Positions 15,820 through 24,251 of a DNA stretch of 64,000 bases are shown piece after piece. The DNA is from Aquamicrobium sp. (GTDB lineage: Bacteria > Pseudomonadota > Alphaproteobacteria > Rhizobiales > Rhizobiaceae). Positions within the stretch are counted from its first letter, which is position 1; each line of letters opens with the position of its first letter. The translations under genes were made by a program, and so were the position numbers. The notes under the pieces are model-generated. The model was given only the letters and a program-made list of their open reading frames with translations. It did no database searches and had not been told where the DNA came from. The stretch lies in assembly GCF_023954335.1 (NCBI RefSeq), contig NZ_JAMLIE010000006.1, positions 1 through 64,000 on the forward strand, in the 5' to 3' direction.

Positions 15820-16605
15820 GTGAAACCGACCAAATCCCGCAAGGAGCTACGGCAGGACAGCATCCTCGCCGCGCTCGAAGGCAATCCGGCGCTGCGGGTC
15901 AACCAGCTTGCCGAATCCCTTGCCGTCTCGACCGAGACCATCCGCCGCGACCTCGCCGAGCTCGACCAGGCGGGCCGCCTCAGCCGCACCTATGGCGGCG
16001 CGGTGGCGGCCTCCTCGAACCGCTTCGAGCCGCTGCTGAACGACCGGCTGCTGCTGAAGGTCCCGGAACGCCGCGCCATCGCCCGGCGCGCGCTGGAGGA
16101 GATCGCCGACGAGGAGGCCCTGCTTCTCGGCGGCGGCGCCACCCTGCTGCAATTCGCCCGCGCCCTGCGCGGCATCGACCGCCGGCTGACCGTCATCACC
16201 CCGGCCTGGGCGATCGCGCTGGAGCTGTCGTCGAACCCGCTGATCGAGATCGTCCTGCTGCCCGGCACCCTCGAGGCGCAGGAGCGCATCGTCTGCGGCC
16301 CCGAGACCATCCGCGCGCTGGAACGCTACCGCGCGCCGGTGGTGCTGATGGGCGCGTCGGGCGTTTCGGGCGAGGGCGTCAGCGAGGCGATGCTCGGCGC
16401 GGGCGAGGTCTATGCGGCGATGCTGCGCAGCGCCGAGCGCTCGTTCATCCTCGCTGACCACGGCAAGTTCGACAAACGCGCGCTGGTGCTGCTGACCCCG
16501 TGGCACGACGCCATGACTCTGGTGACCGACCGGGAGCCTGAAGGCGCGCTCATGGCCGCGATCCGCAAGGGCGGCGCCACGCTGTCGCTTCCCAAGTCCG
16601 CCTGA
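15820..16605 (+). CDS. DeoR/GlpR-family transcriptional regulator of the BMC locus
   Basis: 261 residues. An N-terminal DeoR-type winged helix-turn-helix spans about residues 8-60 (RVNQLAESLAVSTETIRRDLAEL, with the family's ETIRRDL recognition helix). A sugar-phosphate-isomerase-like DeoR C-terminal domain follows (LGGGATLLQFARAL, later FILADHGKFDKRALV). These regulators usually repress and are released by a phosphorylated metabolite. That would suit a pathway with phospho-amino-alcohol intermediates. Divergent from the microcompartment operon, with inverted repeats between. Target assignment is from position only. Confidence 0.9.
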   Translation: MKPTKSRKELRQDSILAALEGNPALRVNQLAESLAVSTETIRRDLAELDQAGRLSRTYGGAVAASSNRFEPLLNDRLLLKVPERRAIARRALEEIADEEALLLGGGATLLQFARALRGIDRRLTVITPAWAIALELSSNPLIEIVLLPGTLEAQERIVCGPETIRALERYRAPVVLMGASGVSGEGVSEAMLGAGEVYAAMLRSAERSFILADHGKFDKRALVLLTPWHDAMTLVTDREPEGALMAAIRKGGATLSLPKSA

Positions 16606-16646
16606 GGCGTGCGCAACTCACGCGCGCCCGGGCCGGATCTGCGATC

Positions 16647-17417
16647 CTAGTCCAGATCGGTCCGCGAAAACTGCTGGACCGAATCGAGGGCGGCGAAGGT
16701 CTCCTCGACCCAGCCTCTCGACACGAGGTGCTTGCGGGTGCGCTCGTTGAGGCCGCCTTTCGTCTCGTGCTCACGCACGAGGTCGGGCAGCGGCTCCGGC
16801 GAGCGGAGCGCGGTCTCGGCAAGGCCGGAGAAGATCGCCCGCACATAGGTTTCCGCCGCCTCGCCCGCGACCCCGCGCCCCTCCAGCCAGGTCACGAGCC
16901 CGGCCTGAAGCGCGAAGAACGTCGACATGAAGCCGCTGACGCCGCCCATGGCGACGAGTTCGCGCTCCGTTTGCGGCACGATCACCTGCCCCATGCCGTG
17001 GAGCAGATCGGCGACGGCATCGACGCGCGGATAGTGGATGATCGGCCCCTTGCACATGGCGACCGCCGGCAGCGGCAGGACGCGGCAGACGACGGCGCCC
17101 GGCGCATACGCGCTGATTTCCGGCACTGTCAGCCCCGTCACGAAGGAGCAGACGATCTGGCCCGGCCGGAAGTCGATCCCCGTCAGCGCCTCCTCCACCT
17201 GAGCGGGGCGCATCGCCAGGAAGACGATGTCGCTGTCCCGCGCGACCTCGGCGTTGGACGCCGCGCGGCTCACGGTTTCGAACCGCGCCGCCAGCGCTTC
17301 GGCTCTTTGCGCCGACCGCGGCGAGACGAGGACGGGGTTGCGCCGGCCGCTGGCGACCAGCCCCTCGATGAAGGCGCCGGTTATCGTACCCGTCCCGATG
17401 AAGCCGAGCGTCTTCAT
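16647..17417 (-). CDS. Pyrroline-5-carboxylate-reductase-like NAD(P)-dependent imine reductase
   Basis: About 256 residues of the ProC family. The Rossmann motif is LGFIGTGTITGAFIEGL at the N-terminus, followed by FLAMRPAQVEEAL and the dimerisation domain. The usual C-terminal P5CR signature region is divergent (ETKGGLNERTRKHL in place of the common PGGTTxxG segment: glycine-glycine kept, threonines changed). The enzyme may reduce a different cyclic or linear imine, or a keto acid. It directly follows the amino acid ABC transporter ATPase (stop and start nearly overlapping), with a DapA-type lyase in the same unit. Start at the ATG 17417; an overlapping GTG at 17426 is possible. Confidence 0.72.
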   Translation of the reverse strand: MKTLGFIGTGTITGAFIEGLVASGRRNPVLVSPRSAQRAEALAARFETVSRAASNAEVARDSDIVFLAMRPAQVEEALTGIDFRPGQIVCSFVTGLTVPEISAYAPGAVVCRVLPLPAVAMCKGPIIHYPRVDAVADLLHGMGQVIVPQTERELVAMGGVSGFMSTFFALQAGLVTWLEGRGVAGEAAETYVRAIFSGLAETALRSPEPLPDLVREHETKGGLNERTRKHLVSRGWVEETFAALDSVQQFSRTDLD

Positions 17418-17422
17418 GGGTC

Positions 17423-18217
17423 TCACGCCTCGGCGCCGGTGAGGCCGGACAGGAAGCGCCGGCAGCGCTCGGTCTTCGGCGAAACCAGCACCTCGGCCGA
17501 CGGCCCCTGCTCGACGATCAGCCCGCGCTCCATGAAGATGGTCCGGTCGGAGGCATGCCGCGCGAATTCCATCTCATGGGTGGCGATCAGCATCGTCATG
17601 CCCGAGTTGCGCACCTCGCGGATGACGTTGAGCACTTCCTGCACGGTCTCCGGATCGAGGGCCGAGGTCGGCTCGTCGAACAGCATGAGCCGCGGCTCCA
17701 TCGCCAGCGCGCGGGCGATGGCAACGCGCTGCTGCTGCCCGCCGGACAATTGCCGCGGATAGGACTGCGCCTTGTCGGCGAGGCCGACGCGGTCGAGCAG
17801 CGCGAGCGCGCTCTTCTCGGCCGCCTGTCGCGCCACGCCGCGCACGAGGCGCGGCCCGGAGGCGACGTTCTCCAGCGCCGTCATGTGCGGGAACAGGTTG
17901 AAGCTCTGGAACACCATGCCGATCGCCTCGCGCTGCCGCGCCTGATGCCGCACCGAGAGCGGCCGGCGCGCGCCGGCGGCATCGACCCGCGCCCCGATCT
18001 CCTCGCCGTCGACGACGATCGTGCCCTCGTTGATCTGCTCCAGCGCGTTGATGCAGCGCAGCAGCGTGCTCTTGCCGGAGCCGCTCGGCCCGATGAGGGC
18101 GACGGCCTGCCCCTTTTCGACCTCCAGCGACACGCCGCCGAGCGCGACGAAGTCGCCGAAGCGCTTCACCGCGTTGACGACCCGGATGAAGGGCGCGGCA
18201 CCCTGCGGGGCGCTCAT
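17423..18217 (-). CDS. Polar amino acid ABC transporter ATPase (GlnQ/HisP family)
   Basis: 264-residue ATPase. Walker A GPSGSGKST, Q-loop VFQSFNLFPH, signature LSGGQQQRVAIARAL, Walker B LMLFDEPTSALDPE and switch His ATHEMEFAR are all intact. A basic insertion (about residues 80-100, ARRPLSVRHQARQRE) is present between Walker A and the Q-loop, as in several alphaproteobacterial members. Its start overlaps the permease stop. It works with the single permease gene and the family-3 binding protein of this operon to import a polar amino acid or related amine. Confidence 0.93.
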   Translation of the reverse strand: MSAPQGAAPFIRVVNAVKRFGDFVALGGVSLEVEKGQAVALIGPSGSGKSTLLRCINALEQINEGTIVVDGEEIGARVDAAGARRPLSVRHQARQREAIGMVFQSFNLFPHMTALENVASGPRLVRGVARQAAEKSALALLDRVGLADKAQSYPRQLSGGQQQRVAIARALAMEPRLMLFDEPTSALDPETVQEVLNVIREVRNSGMTMLIATHEMEFARHASDRTIFMERGLIVEQGPSAEVLVSPKTERCRRFLSGLTGAEA

Positions 18218-18927
18218 GCCGGCGCCCCGGCGGCGCGCTTGGTCGAGACGGGCGCCGTTTCCGCGAACCAGCGCGAGTTCCGCTTCTCGAAGGCGCGCTG
18301 GAGGAAGGTCCAGAGCGCGGTCAGCAGCAGGTAGTAGATGGTGGCGACCGTCAGCGCCTCGAGCACCCGGAAATTGTTCTGGATGACGTTGTCGGTCGCG
18401 CGGAAAAGCTCTGTCATCGAGATCACCGACACCAGCGACGTGTTCTTCAGCTGCCGGACGAACTCGTTGCCCAGCGGCGGGATCGCGATCCGCAGCGCCT
18501 GGGGAAAGACGATCGTCCGCATGATGGTGAAGGGCCGCATGCCGATGGCGCGCGACGCCTCCCATTGCGAGGGCGGCACGGCGGAGATCGCCGAGCGGAC
18601 GATTTCCGCGACATACGGGCTTTCCGACAGGGTAAGGCCGATGATGGCGGCCTGGATCACCGTCAGGCGAATGTCCATCTGCGGCAGCGCGCTGTAGAGG
18701 AACACCAGCTGCACCAGCAGCGGCGTCGCCCGGAAGAACGCGACATAGCCCTGATAGAACCACTGGGCGGGCAGGCGTTCGATCCTGCCGATCAGGGCGA
18801 CGATGGTGCCGACGATGATCGCCAGGACGAGCGTGACCATCGTCAGCCAGATCGTCGTCCAGACGCCCTGCAATATGCCGGGGTTAATCAGCGTGTTGAA
18901 GAAGACGGACCAGTCCCAGACCTGCAT
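18214..18927 (-). CDS. Polar amino acid ABC permease (HisM/GlnP family)
   Basis: 237 residues, inner membrane. It has the HEQRO-type signature region NPGILQGVWTTIWLTMVTL and FFRATPLLVQLVFLYSALP, and the EAA loop EASRAIGMRPFTIMRTIVFPQ that docks the ATPase. Only one permease gene is present, so it probably acts as a homodimer. The start at 18927 gives the normal family N-terminus; the longer open frame upstream is a shadow of the lyase gene. Co-transcribed with the ATPase gene (overlap) and the DapA-like gene (11-base gap). Confidence 0.92.
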   Translation of the reverse strand: MQVWDWSVFFNTLINPGILQGVWTTIWLTMVTLVLAIIVGTIVALIGRIERLPAQWFYQGYVAFFRATPLLVQLVFLYSALPQMDIRLTVIQAAIIGLTLSESPYVAEIVRSAISAVPPSQWEASRAIGMRPFTIMRTIVFPQALRIAIPPLGNEFVRQLKNTSLVSVISMTELFRATDNVIQNNFRVLEALTVATIYYLLLTALWTFLQRAFEKRNSRWFAETAPVSTKRAAGAPA

Positions 18928-18938
18928 CTGTTCTCCCC

Positions 18939-19844
18939 TCAGGGGGTGGGCGGCAGGGCGCCGATGCCGGCGGCATCGAGCACCTGCTTCAGGGCGGCGC
19001 GCGCCCGCTCGTCCGCGGGCAGCAGCGGCTCGCGCGGCGCGCCGACGGGCATGCCGCGCAGCTCGGCGCCGGCCTTGGTCATGGCGACGTAGCCGTTGAG
19101 AAGCAGGAAGTTGAGGACCGGCCACAGCCGCTTCCACACATCCTGCGCCTCGACGAGGTTCTTCCTGACGGCGATGGCATCGTAGAGCTCGATGCAGATC
19201 TCGGGGATGAAAGTCGAAGCCCCCAAGATGGAGCCGGGCGCACCGCTGGCGATCGTCGCCATCATCGCCGGATCGGACCCGGCAATGATCTTCGGCGCAT
19301 CCGGATTGAGCATCAGCCGCATGGTGGCGGTGTAGTTCGCGGCGCTGTCCTTGATGTGCGAGATGTAGCCCGACCGGGTCAGGCTGACGAGCTCGTCCTC
19401 CGTCAGGTCGAGCCCGGTCACGCGCGGCGTGTGGTAGTAGACGACCGGCCCGCCGGCGATCTCGGCGCACTGCCCGAGGAAGCGTTGCAGATCGGCCCAG
19501 CGCAGCCGGTCGTAATAGGGCGCGACCGCCATCAGGCGGTCGGCGCCGGCCGCCACGGCGTGCCGCGCGAGGTCGAACGCCTCGCGCGACCCCGGCGCCC
19601 CGATCTGGGCGATGACGGGTATCTTGCCCTTCGCCTCGGCCACCGCCACCTCGCAGAGGCGCTTGCGCTCCGCCGCGGTCAGCGTGGAGTGCTCGCCCGT
19701 CGTGCCGGCGACGACGATGCCATGGATGCCGAGCGCGACCTGGGACCGGACGAGCGCGGCGAACTTCGCCTCATCGATCTCCGTCCCGTCGGCATTCATG
19801 GGTGTGAAAAGCGCGCTGATGATACCTGCGAGTTCGGTCTGCAT
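18939..19844 (-). CDS. DapA/NAL-superfamily lyase or aldolase
   Basis: 301 residues, TIM-barrel Schiff-base enzyme of the dihydrodipicolinate synthase/N-acetylneuraminate lyase superfamily. The substrate-binding Thr-Thr is in VAGTTGEHSTL (about residue 45). The Tyr is in VVYYHTPRVTG (about 135) and the Schiff-base Lys in SHIKDSAANY (about 163). In a transporter operon rather than a lysine operon, so it is more likely catabolic, for example cleaving a 2-keto acid or deaminating a hydroxy-pyrroline carboxylate as hydroxyproline-pathway members do. The exact substrate is not readable. Start at 19844 follows a GAGAGC ribosome site. Confidence 0.87.
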   Translation of the reverse strand: MQTELAGIISALFTPMNADGTEIDEAKFAALVRSQVALGIHGIVVAGTTGEHSTLTAAERKRLCEVAVAEAKGKIPVIAQIGAPGSREAFDLARHAVAAGADRLMAVAPYYDRLRWADLQRFLGQCAEIAGGPVVYYHTPRVTGLDLTEDELVSLTRSGYISHIKDSAANYTATMRLMLNPDAPKIIAGSDPAMMATIASGAPGSILGASTFIPEICIELYDAIAVRKNLVEAQDVWKRLWPVLNFLLLNGYVAMTKAGAELRGMPVGAPREPLLPADERARAALKQVLDAAGIGALPPTP

Positions 19845-19922
19845 GCTATGCTCTCGATGAAATGGCAGTGCGCGGCGCGCACTGCACACGGGTTTCAGGC
19901 AAGGATCGGCATTTCGGCCGGA

Positions 19923-20720
19923 CTAGCGGTCGAAGGAGTCGACGGCGGCGGTTTCGATGCCCCACTCCTTGAGCACGGCGTCGTAGGTGCCGTTCTCCTT
20001 CATGCGCACGAGCCCGTCGCGAACGGCCTTCGCCAGCGCCTCGTCGTCCTTCTTGACGACGATGCCCAGCGTGACCGGATTGATGTTGGCGGCGGCCTTT
20101 TCAAGGCTCGGATTCTTCAGCAGGTAGTAGGAGACGAGCTGGTCGGAGGCGACGAAGGCCTCGACATTGCCGTTCTCCAGCGCCCGCACCGCGATCGGCT
20201 GCGTGTCGAACGACTGGATGTTCACCTGCGGCTTGCTCTCGGCGACGCACTTCTCGCTCTGCTCGGCGACGACCTTGAGCTGGGCCGAGCCCTGCAACAC
20301 GCTGACGCTCTTTCCGCACAGATCGTCGAGCCCGGCGATGCCGGAATCCGCCTTCGCCAGAATCGCCTGGCTGCTGCGGACATAAGGCACCATCGTCACC
20401 ACCTTCTCGCGCTCCTCGGTGATGTAGACACCGGCGCAGACCATGTTGAAGCGATCCGCCTGCAGGGCCGGGATGAGGCCCTTGAAGTCGAGATTCACGT
20501 ACTCGACATCCGTTGCTCCCATCTCCTTCGCCAGCGCGCCGCACATCGAGACGTCGATGCCGGTGGGCTGCTGGTTGTCGTCGAAGAACCCCCACGGGGT
20601 CTGGCTGAAGGAGCTGCCGATGATCAGCTTCTCCGGCACCTCTTGCGCACAGGCCGCGGATGCGGAAGCCACGACAATCACCGATGCCATCACGTTAGAA
20701 ATCAGCTTTCCCATTTCCAT
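19923..20720 (-). CDS. Family-3 periplasmic amino acid binding protein
   Basis: 265 residues. A signal peptide covers about residues 1-26 (hydrophobic VMASVIVVASASAACA). The mature protein contains IDVSMCGALAKEMGATDVEYV, MVCAGVYITEEREK and VLQGSAQLKVV, landmarks of the polar amino acid binding protein family. It captures the substrate for the downstream permease and ATPase. Start at 20720, seven bases after AAGGGG. The operon promoter lies in the region shared with the divergent IclR gene. The ligand is not predictable with confidence. Confidence 0.9.
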   Translation of the reverse strand: MEMGKLISNVMASVIVVASASAACAQEVPEKLIIGSSFSQTPWGFFDDNQQPTGIDVSMCGALAKEMGATDVEYVNLDFKGLIPALQADRFNMVCAGVYITEEREKVVTMVPYVRSSQAILAKADSGIAGLDDLCGKSVSVLQGSAQLKVVAEQSEKCVAESKPQVNIQSFDTQPIAVRALENGNVEAFVASDQLVSYYLLKNPSLEKAAANINPVTLGIVVKKDDEALAKAVRDGLVRMKENGTYDAVLKEWGIETAAVDSFDR

Positions 20721-20737
20721 TTGCCCCTTGGCTATTT

Positions 20738-20762
20738 TATTGCAATAGTAATTATTGTAATA
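20738..20762. promoter_or_regulatory. Tandem palindromic boxes, candidate IclR operator
   Basis: Two near-identical 10-base boxes, TATTGCAATA (20738-20747, a perfect palindrome) and TATTGTAATA (20753-20762), repeat with a 15-base period. They sit between the binding-protein start and the divergent IclR start, in an unusually AT-rich stretch. The arrangement is typical of an operator for a dimeric or tetrameric regulator, most simply the adjacent IclR protein. Confidence 0.55.
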
Positions 20763-20817
20763 GGATTTCACCATATTGATTCTGAGTCAAGCGACCTTGA
20801 ACGAAGGGGGACGAACA

Positions 20818-21624
20818 TTGGCGCGAAAGCAGAAGGATCCTGCGACGGAAGCCCCGCAGCAGCGGGAATCGCCGCTCTTCGTGCGCTCGGTCGAGAAGGC
20901 GCTCGGCCTCTTGGCGACGTTCGACGCCGGCCATCGCCAGCTGTCGCTGTCGCAGCTCGCCGAGCGCGCGCAGACAGATCTGAGCACGGCGCAGCGCTTC
21001 GCCTTCACGCTGGAGCGGCTAGGGCTGCTGAGGAAGGACAAGGCGACGCGGCTCTACGAGCTGACGCTGAAGATGATGACGCTCGGGTTCCGCTACCTGC
21101 AGGGCCACGAGACCATCGAACGCGCGATGCCGATGATGCTGCACCTGAGCAAGACCACGGAGGCGGCCGTCAACCTGATGGTCCAGGACGACACGGACAT
21201 CGTCTACATCCACCGGCTGCACAGCCGGCACCTGATCAATCCCGAGATCATGGTCGGCGCGCGGCTGCCGATGTTCGCGACCGCATCGGGCCTCGTGATG
21301 ATGGCCCGCATGACCGACGAGGAGGTGGAGGACATTCTCTCCCGCTCGACGCTGAAGGCCTATACCGCCTTCACCCAGACCGACCCCGACGCGATCCGCC
21401 GGCGGCTGGACGCGGTGCGCGAGACGGGCTACGCCATCGCGCATCAGGAGACCTATCTCGGCGACATCTCGGTCGCGGCGGCGATCCTCAACGGGTTCGG
21501 CCGCGCAACCGCAGCCCTGACGATCTCCACCTCGACCCTCGTCACGACGCCGCAATTCGTCGAGGAGAACTACGCCACGCTGGTCTCCGCCGCCGCCGCC
21601 AGCCTTTCACAGCGCAGCACCTGA
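20818..21624 (+). CDS. IclR-family transcriptional regulator
   Basis: 268 residues from TTG at 20818, placed 7 bases after AAGGGGG. An upstream TTG at 20776 adds 14 residues without a ribosome site. The N-terminal winged helix-turn-helix (about 25-85) contains LSLSQLAERAQTDLSTAQRF. The C-terminal effector-binding domain (about 100-265) contains NLMVQDDTDIVYIHRL and PMFATASGLVMMA. Divergent from the amino acid transporter operon, which it probably represses or activates in response to its ligand. Confidence 0.9.
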   Translation: MARKQKDPATEAPQQRESPLFVRSVEKALGLLATFDAGHRQLSLSQLAERAQTDLSTAQRFAFTLERLGLLRKDKATRLYELTLKMMTLGFRYLQGHETIERAMPMMLHLSKTTEAAVNLMVQDDTDIVYIHRLHSRHLINPEIMVGARLPMFATASGLVMMARMTDEEVEDILSRSTLKAYTAFTQTDPDAIRRRLDAVRETGYAIAHQETYLGDISVAAAILNGFGRATAALTISTSTLVTTPQFVEENYATLVSAAAASLSQRST

Positions 21625-21644
21625 GGCGCCCGGCCGGCGGGGCT

Positions 21645-21753
21645 GGAGCAGCGGGCGTTCTGACGAACGCGGTTTCCGCTGCTGCTCCAGCTTCTTACCT
21701 TTGGCCGCCTCTATGCGACGTCAGACGATTCAGTCCGGCTGCAAAATGCTCTA
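21645..21753. repeat. Palindromic intergenic repeat, copy A (inverted relative to copy B at 63627)
   Basis: About 108 bases. It starts with GGAGCAGCGG, contains the hairpin GCGTTC-TGAC-GAACGC, then CCGCTGCTGCTCC, CAGCTTCTTACC, GCGACGTCAGACGATTC and TGCAAAATGCTCTAG. The reverse complement of 63627-63733 aligns along its whole length with scattered substitutions. It resembles known rhizobial and Brucella intergenic palindromic elements in size and position between convergent genes. The outer arm of the element supplies the stop of the helicase gene. The terminal stems may act as terminators. Confidence 0.8.
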
Positions 21754-23568
21754 GCCTTTCGGCCGCTTCGCCTTGCCCTTGTGCTTGCGGGCGGGGTCGC
21801 GGTCGGCGGGCGCGGCCTTGCCGCGATGCGCCGGCTTCTTCGGCGGCTTTCCGCCCTTGCCGAATTTCGGCTTCGCCGGCCGCGGGCTTGCGCGCCCCTC
21901 CCCGGCCGGCGCGATGACGATCCCCCGCTCGAGGCTGCCCGGCCGTTCAATCTGCGCCGCGAAGCCCGCCGCCTTGTCGGCGGAGATCTCGAAGCGGGTT
22001 TCGGTGTCGTCGATCCGGATCGAGCCGACGTCGCGCTTCGACACGCCGCCGGCCTTGCAGATCATCGGCAGCAGCCATTTCGGGTCGGCCCGCTGCTTGC
22101 GGCCGAGCGACAGCGTGAACCAGACGCCGCCCTCCATGTCCGGCTTGCGCGGCTCGCGCGCGGGAAGCGGCCCGCTGTGCTCGTCCTCGCTTCCCCTGTC
22201 GCGCCGCGGCTTCCGCGCCTGCATCTCGGCGACCGGCAGCGGGGAAAGGTCCTCCGGCACCGGCCGGGCCGAGAGCTGCTGGCGCAGGAAGGCGGCGGCG
22301 ATGCGCTCCGGGCTCGCCTTCGCCAGCAGTTCGACCACGAAGGCCGCTTCGGCCGTGTCGGGTTCGGCGGCGGCGAGCGCGGTGTCGAGGATCTGCCTGC
22401 GGTAGCGCGCCTCGATCTCGCCGATGCCGGGCGCGGCGCGCACGGTGGCCGTCAGCCTCGCCAGCGCCAGCACGCGCTGGGCCGCGCCGCGCCTGGTCTC
22501 GGGAACGATGAGCACGCACACGCCCTTGCGTCCCGCGCGGCCCGTCCGGCCGGAGCGGTGAAGCAGCGTCGCCGGGTTGCTCGGCACGTCGGCATGGATG
22601 ACGAGGTCGAGGTTCGGCAGGTCGATGCCGCGCGCCGCAACGTCGGTGGCGACGCAGACGCGGGCGCGCCCGTCGCGCATCGATTGCAGGGCGCTGGAGC
22701 GCTCGGACTGCGCCATCTCGCCCGACAGCGAGACGACCGAGAAGCCGCGATTGGCCAGCCGCGCGGTGAGGTGCCGCACCGCCTCGCGCGTGTGGCAGAA
22801 CACCAGCGCGCCGGCGCTGTCGGAATCGAGCAGCGTGTTGATGACGGCATGCTCGCGCTCGTCGCGCCGCACCAGCACCATCTGGTATTCGATGTCGGCG
22901 TGCTGTTCGCTGGCGGCGCTCGCCGCGATGCGCACCGCGTCCTTCTGGAAGGTCTTGGCCAGCTCGGCGATGCCGCGCGGCACCGTCGCCGAGAACAGCA
23001 GCGTGCGCCGCCCTTCCGGCGCCGCGCCGAGGATGAATTCGAGGTCGTCGCGGAAGCCGAGGTCCAGCATCTCGTCGGCCTCGTCGAGCACCACGGCGCG
23101 CAACGCGCCGAGGTCCAGCGCGCCCTTGGTGATGTGGTCGCGCAGCCGTCCCGGCGTGCCGACGACGAGGTGCGCGCCGCGCTCCAGCACGCGGCGCTCC
23201 GTGCGCATGTCCATGCCGCCGACGCAGGTCGCGGTCTGGATGCGCGTTCCCGCGTAGAGCCAGTCGAGCTCGCGCTGCACCTGGATCGCCAGCTCGCGCG
23301 TCGGCGCGATGACGAGGCCGAGCGGCCGCCCGGCCGGCCCGAACTGCCCCGCGTCGCCGAGCAGTGTCGACGCGATCGCGATGCCGAAGGCCACCGTCTT
23401 GCCCGATCCCGTCTGCGCCGAAACCAGAAGGTCGGCCTCGCCATGGCCGCCGCTCGCCATCTCGCTCTGCACCGGCGTCAGCCGGTCGTAGCCCTTCGCG
23501 CCGAGGGCGGAAGCGAGGGCGGGGTGAATGGTGTCCGGCAGGGCGGTCGGGTCGTCGGTCGGCGTCAT
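21751..23568 (-). CDS. DEAD-box RNA helicase, DbpA-like
   Basis: 605 residues from the ATG at 23568. All helicase motifs are visible: Q motif LTPVQSEM, Walker A AQTGSGKT, PTREL, GTPGR, DEAD in VLDEADEMLDLG, SAT in LLFSATVP, ATDVAARGIDLP and HRSGRTGRAG. After the core (about residues 1-380) comes a linker. A DbpA-type RNA-binding domain follows at about 470-545 (LPMICKAGGVSKRDVGSIRI), then a Lys/Pro/Gly-rich basic tail. DbpA-like helicases act in large-subunit ribosome assembly. It is a housekeeping gene among catabolic modules, with no operon link. Confidence 0.93.
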   Translation of the reverse strand: MTPTDDPTALPDTIHPALASALGAKGYDRLTPVQSEMASGGHGEADLLVSAQTGSGKTVAFGIAIASTLLGDAGQFGPAGRPLGLVIAPTRELAIQVQRELDWLYAGTRIQTATCVGGMDMRTERRVLERGAHLVVGTPGRLRDHITKGALDLGALRAVVLDEADEMLDLGFRDDLEFILGAAPEGRRTLLFSATVPRGIAELAKTFQKDAVRIAASAASEQHADIEYQMVLVRRDEREHAVINTLLDSDSAGALVFCHTREAVRHLTARLANRGFSVVSLSGEMAQSERSSALQSMRDGRARVCVATDVAARGIDLPNLDLVIHADVPSNPATLLHRSGRTGRAGRKGVCVLIVPETRRGAAQRVLALARLTATVRAAPGIGEIEARYRRQILDTALAAAEPDTAEAAFVVELLAKASPERIAAAFLRQQLSARPVPEDLSPLPVAEMQARKPRRDRGSEDEHSGPLPAREPRKPDMEGGVWFTLSLGRKQRADPKWLLPMICKAGGVSKRDVGSIRIDDTETRFEISADKAAGFAAQIERPGSLERGIVIAPAGEGRASPRPAKPKFGKGGKPPKKPAHRGKAAPADRDPARKHKGKAKRPKG

Positions 23569-23677
23569 GATCGGGTCTCTGTTTCGACGCCGCATACCAC
23601 GCCAGCCTCCCGGGACCTAATGCTCGCTCGCCGACCGCACGAGAATTTCCGGTATGGTGCCGGCTTTCCCCGGCCGC

Positions 23678-24097
23678 TCAGGCCGGCTCACCGCCGGAAA
23701 GGAGATGCGCCTGCGCGCTGTTCCTCAGATCATCCGGCAGCGGGATGGACTTGCGGGCGTTCAGGTCGAAATAGACGGTCTTCATCTTCATGGTCGCCAC
23801 CGTGTCGCCCTGCCGGTTCTTCATCGTGTGGCGCAGGGTCAGGGAAGACGTGCCGACCGCCTCGACGTCCGTATGCACCTCGAACAGCGCGCCGACCTCC
23901 AGCTCCTGCATGAAATGCGTCTCGTGCAGCACGTCCGCCCACCCCTGCCCCCGGGACCGCTGCCAGCCGGTGTCGTAGCCCAGCGCGGCAACGGCCTGCC
24001 ACATCGCCTGGTCGAAAGCCGCGACATAGTGCTGGACGTTCATGTGCCCCATGGCGTCCGCCATGGCGGGATAGACCAGACCGTTATAGCTCTTCAT
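23678..24097 (-). CDS. Acyl-CoA thioesterase (4HBT hotdog family)
   Basis: 139 residues of the 4-hydroxybenzoyl-CoA-thioesterase-type hotdog fold. The N-terminal motif MADAMGHMNVQHYVAAFDQ carries Asp and the GHMN helix; the TLRHTMKNRQGDTVATM strand region follows. It hydrolyses an acyl- or aroyl-CoA in the cytoplasm. It is divergent from a nitronate-monooxygenase-like gene, and a 9-bp inverted repeat containing ATACTTAT lies between. The same motif occurs before the gentisate operon, so it may be the working thioesterase for that pathway; this is inference. Confidence 0.82.
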   Translation of the reverse strand: MKSYNGLVYPAMADAMGHMNVQHYVAAFDQAMWQAVAALGYDTGWQRSRGQGWADVLHETHFMQELEVGALFEVHTDVEAVGTSSLTLRHTMKNRQGDTVATMKMKTVYFDLNARKSIPLPDDLRNSAQAHLLSGGEPA

Positions 24098-24178
24098 CGG
24101 ATTTCCCCGTTCTGCCCGAGACGCATCGTCGCCTTATCCGCGCGCACGGACAAGGCGAAAAACAGCGATGGACTTTTT

Positions 24179-24214
24179 CATACTTATACGCATATTTTTA
24201 CACGAATAAGTATG
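24179..24214. promoter_or_regulatory. Inverted repeat CATACTTAT-18-ATAAGTATG between divergent genes
   Basis: Perfect 9-base arms separated by 18 bases, in an AT-rich patch between the thioesterase gene (leftward) and the nitronate-monooxygenase-like gene (rightward). The core ATACTTAT also appears upstream of the citryl-CoA-lyase-like gene (26360) and of the gentisate operon (45178, opposite strand). Candidate operator for a MarR- or TetR-type regulator. Confidence 0.55.
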
Positions 24215-24251
24215 TGAATGGCAACGCCCGAGCGCTGGAAGGGATAGGAGC

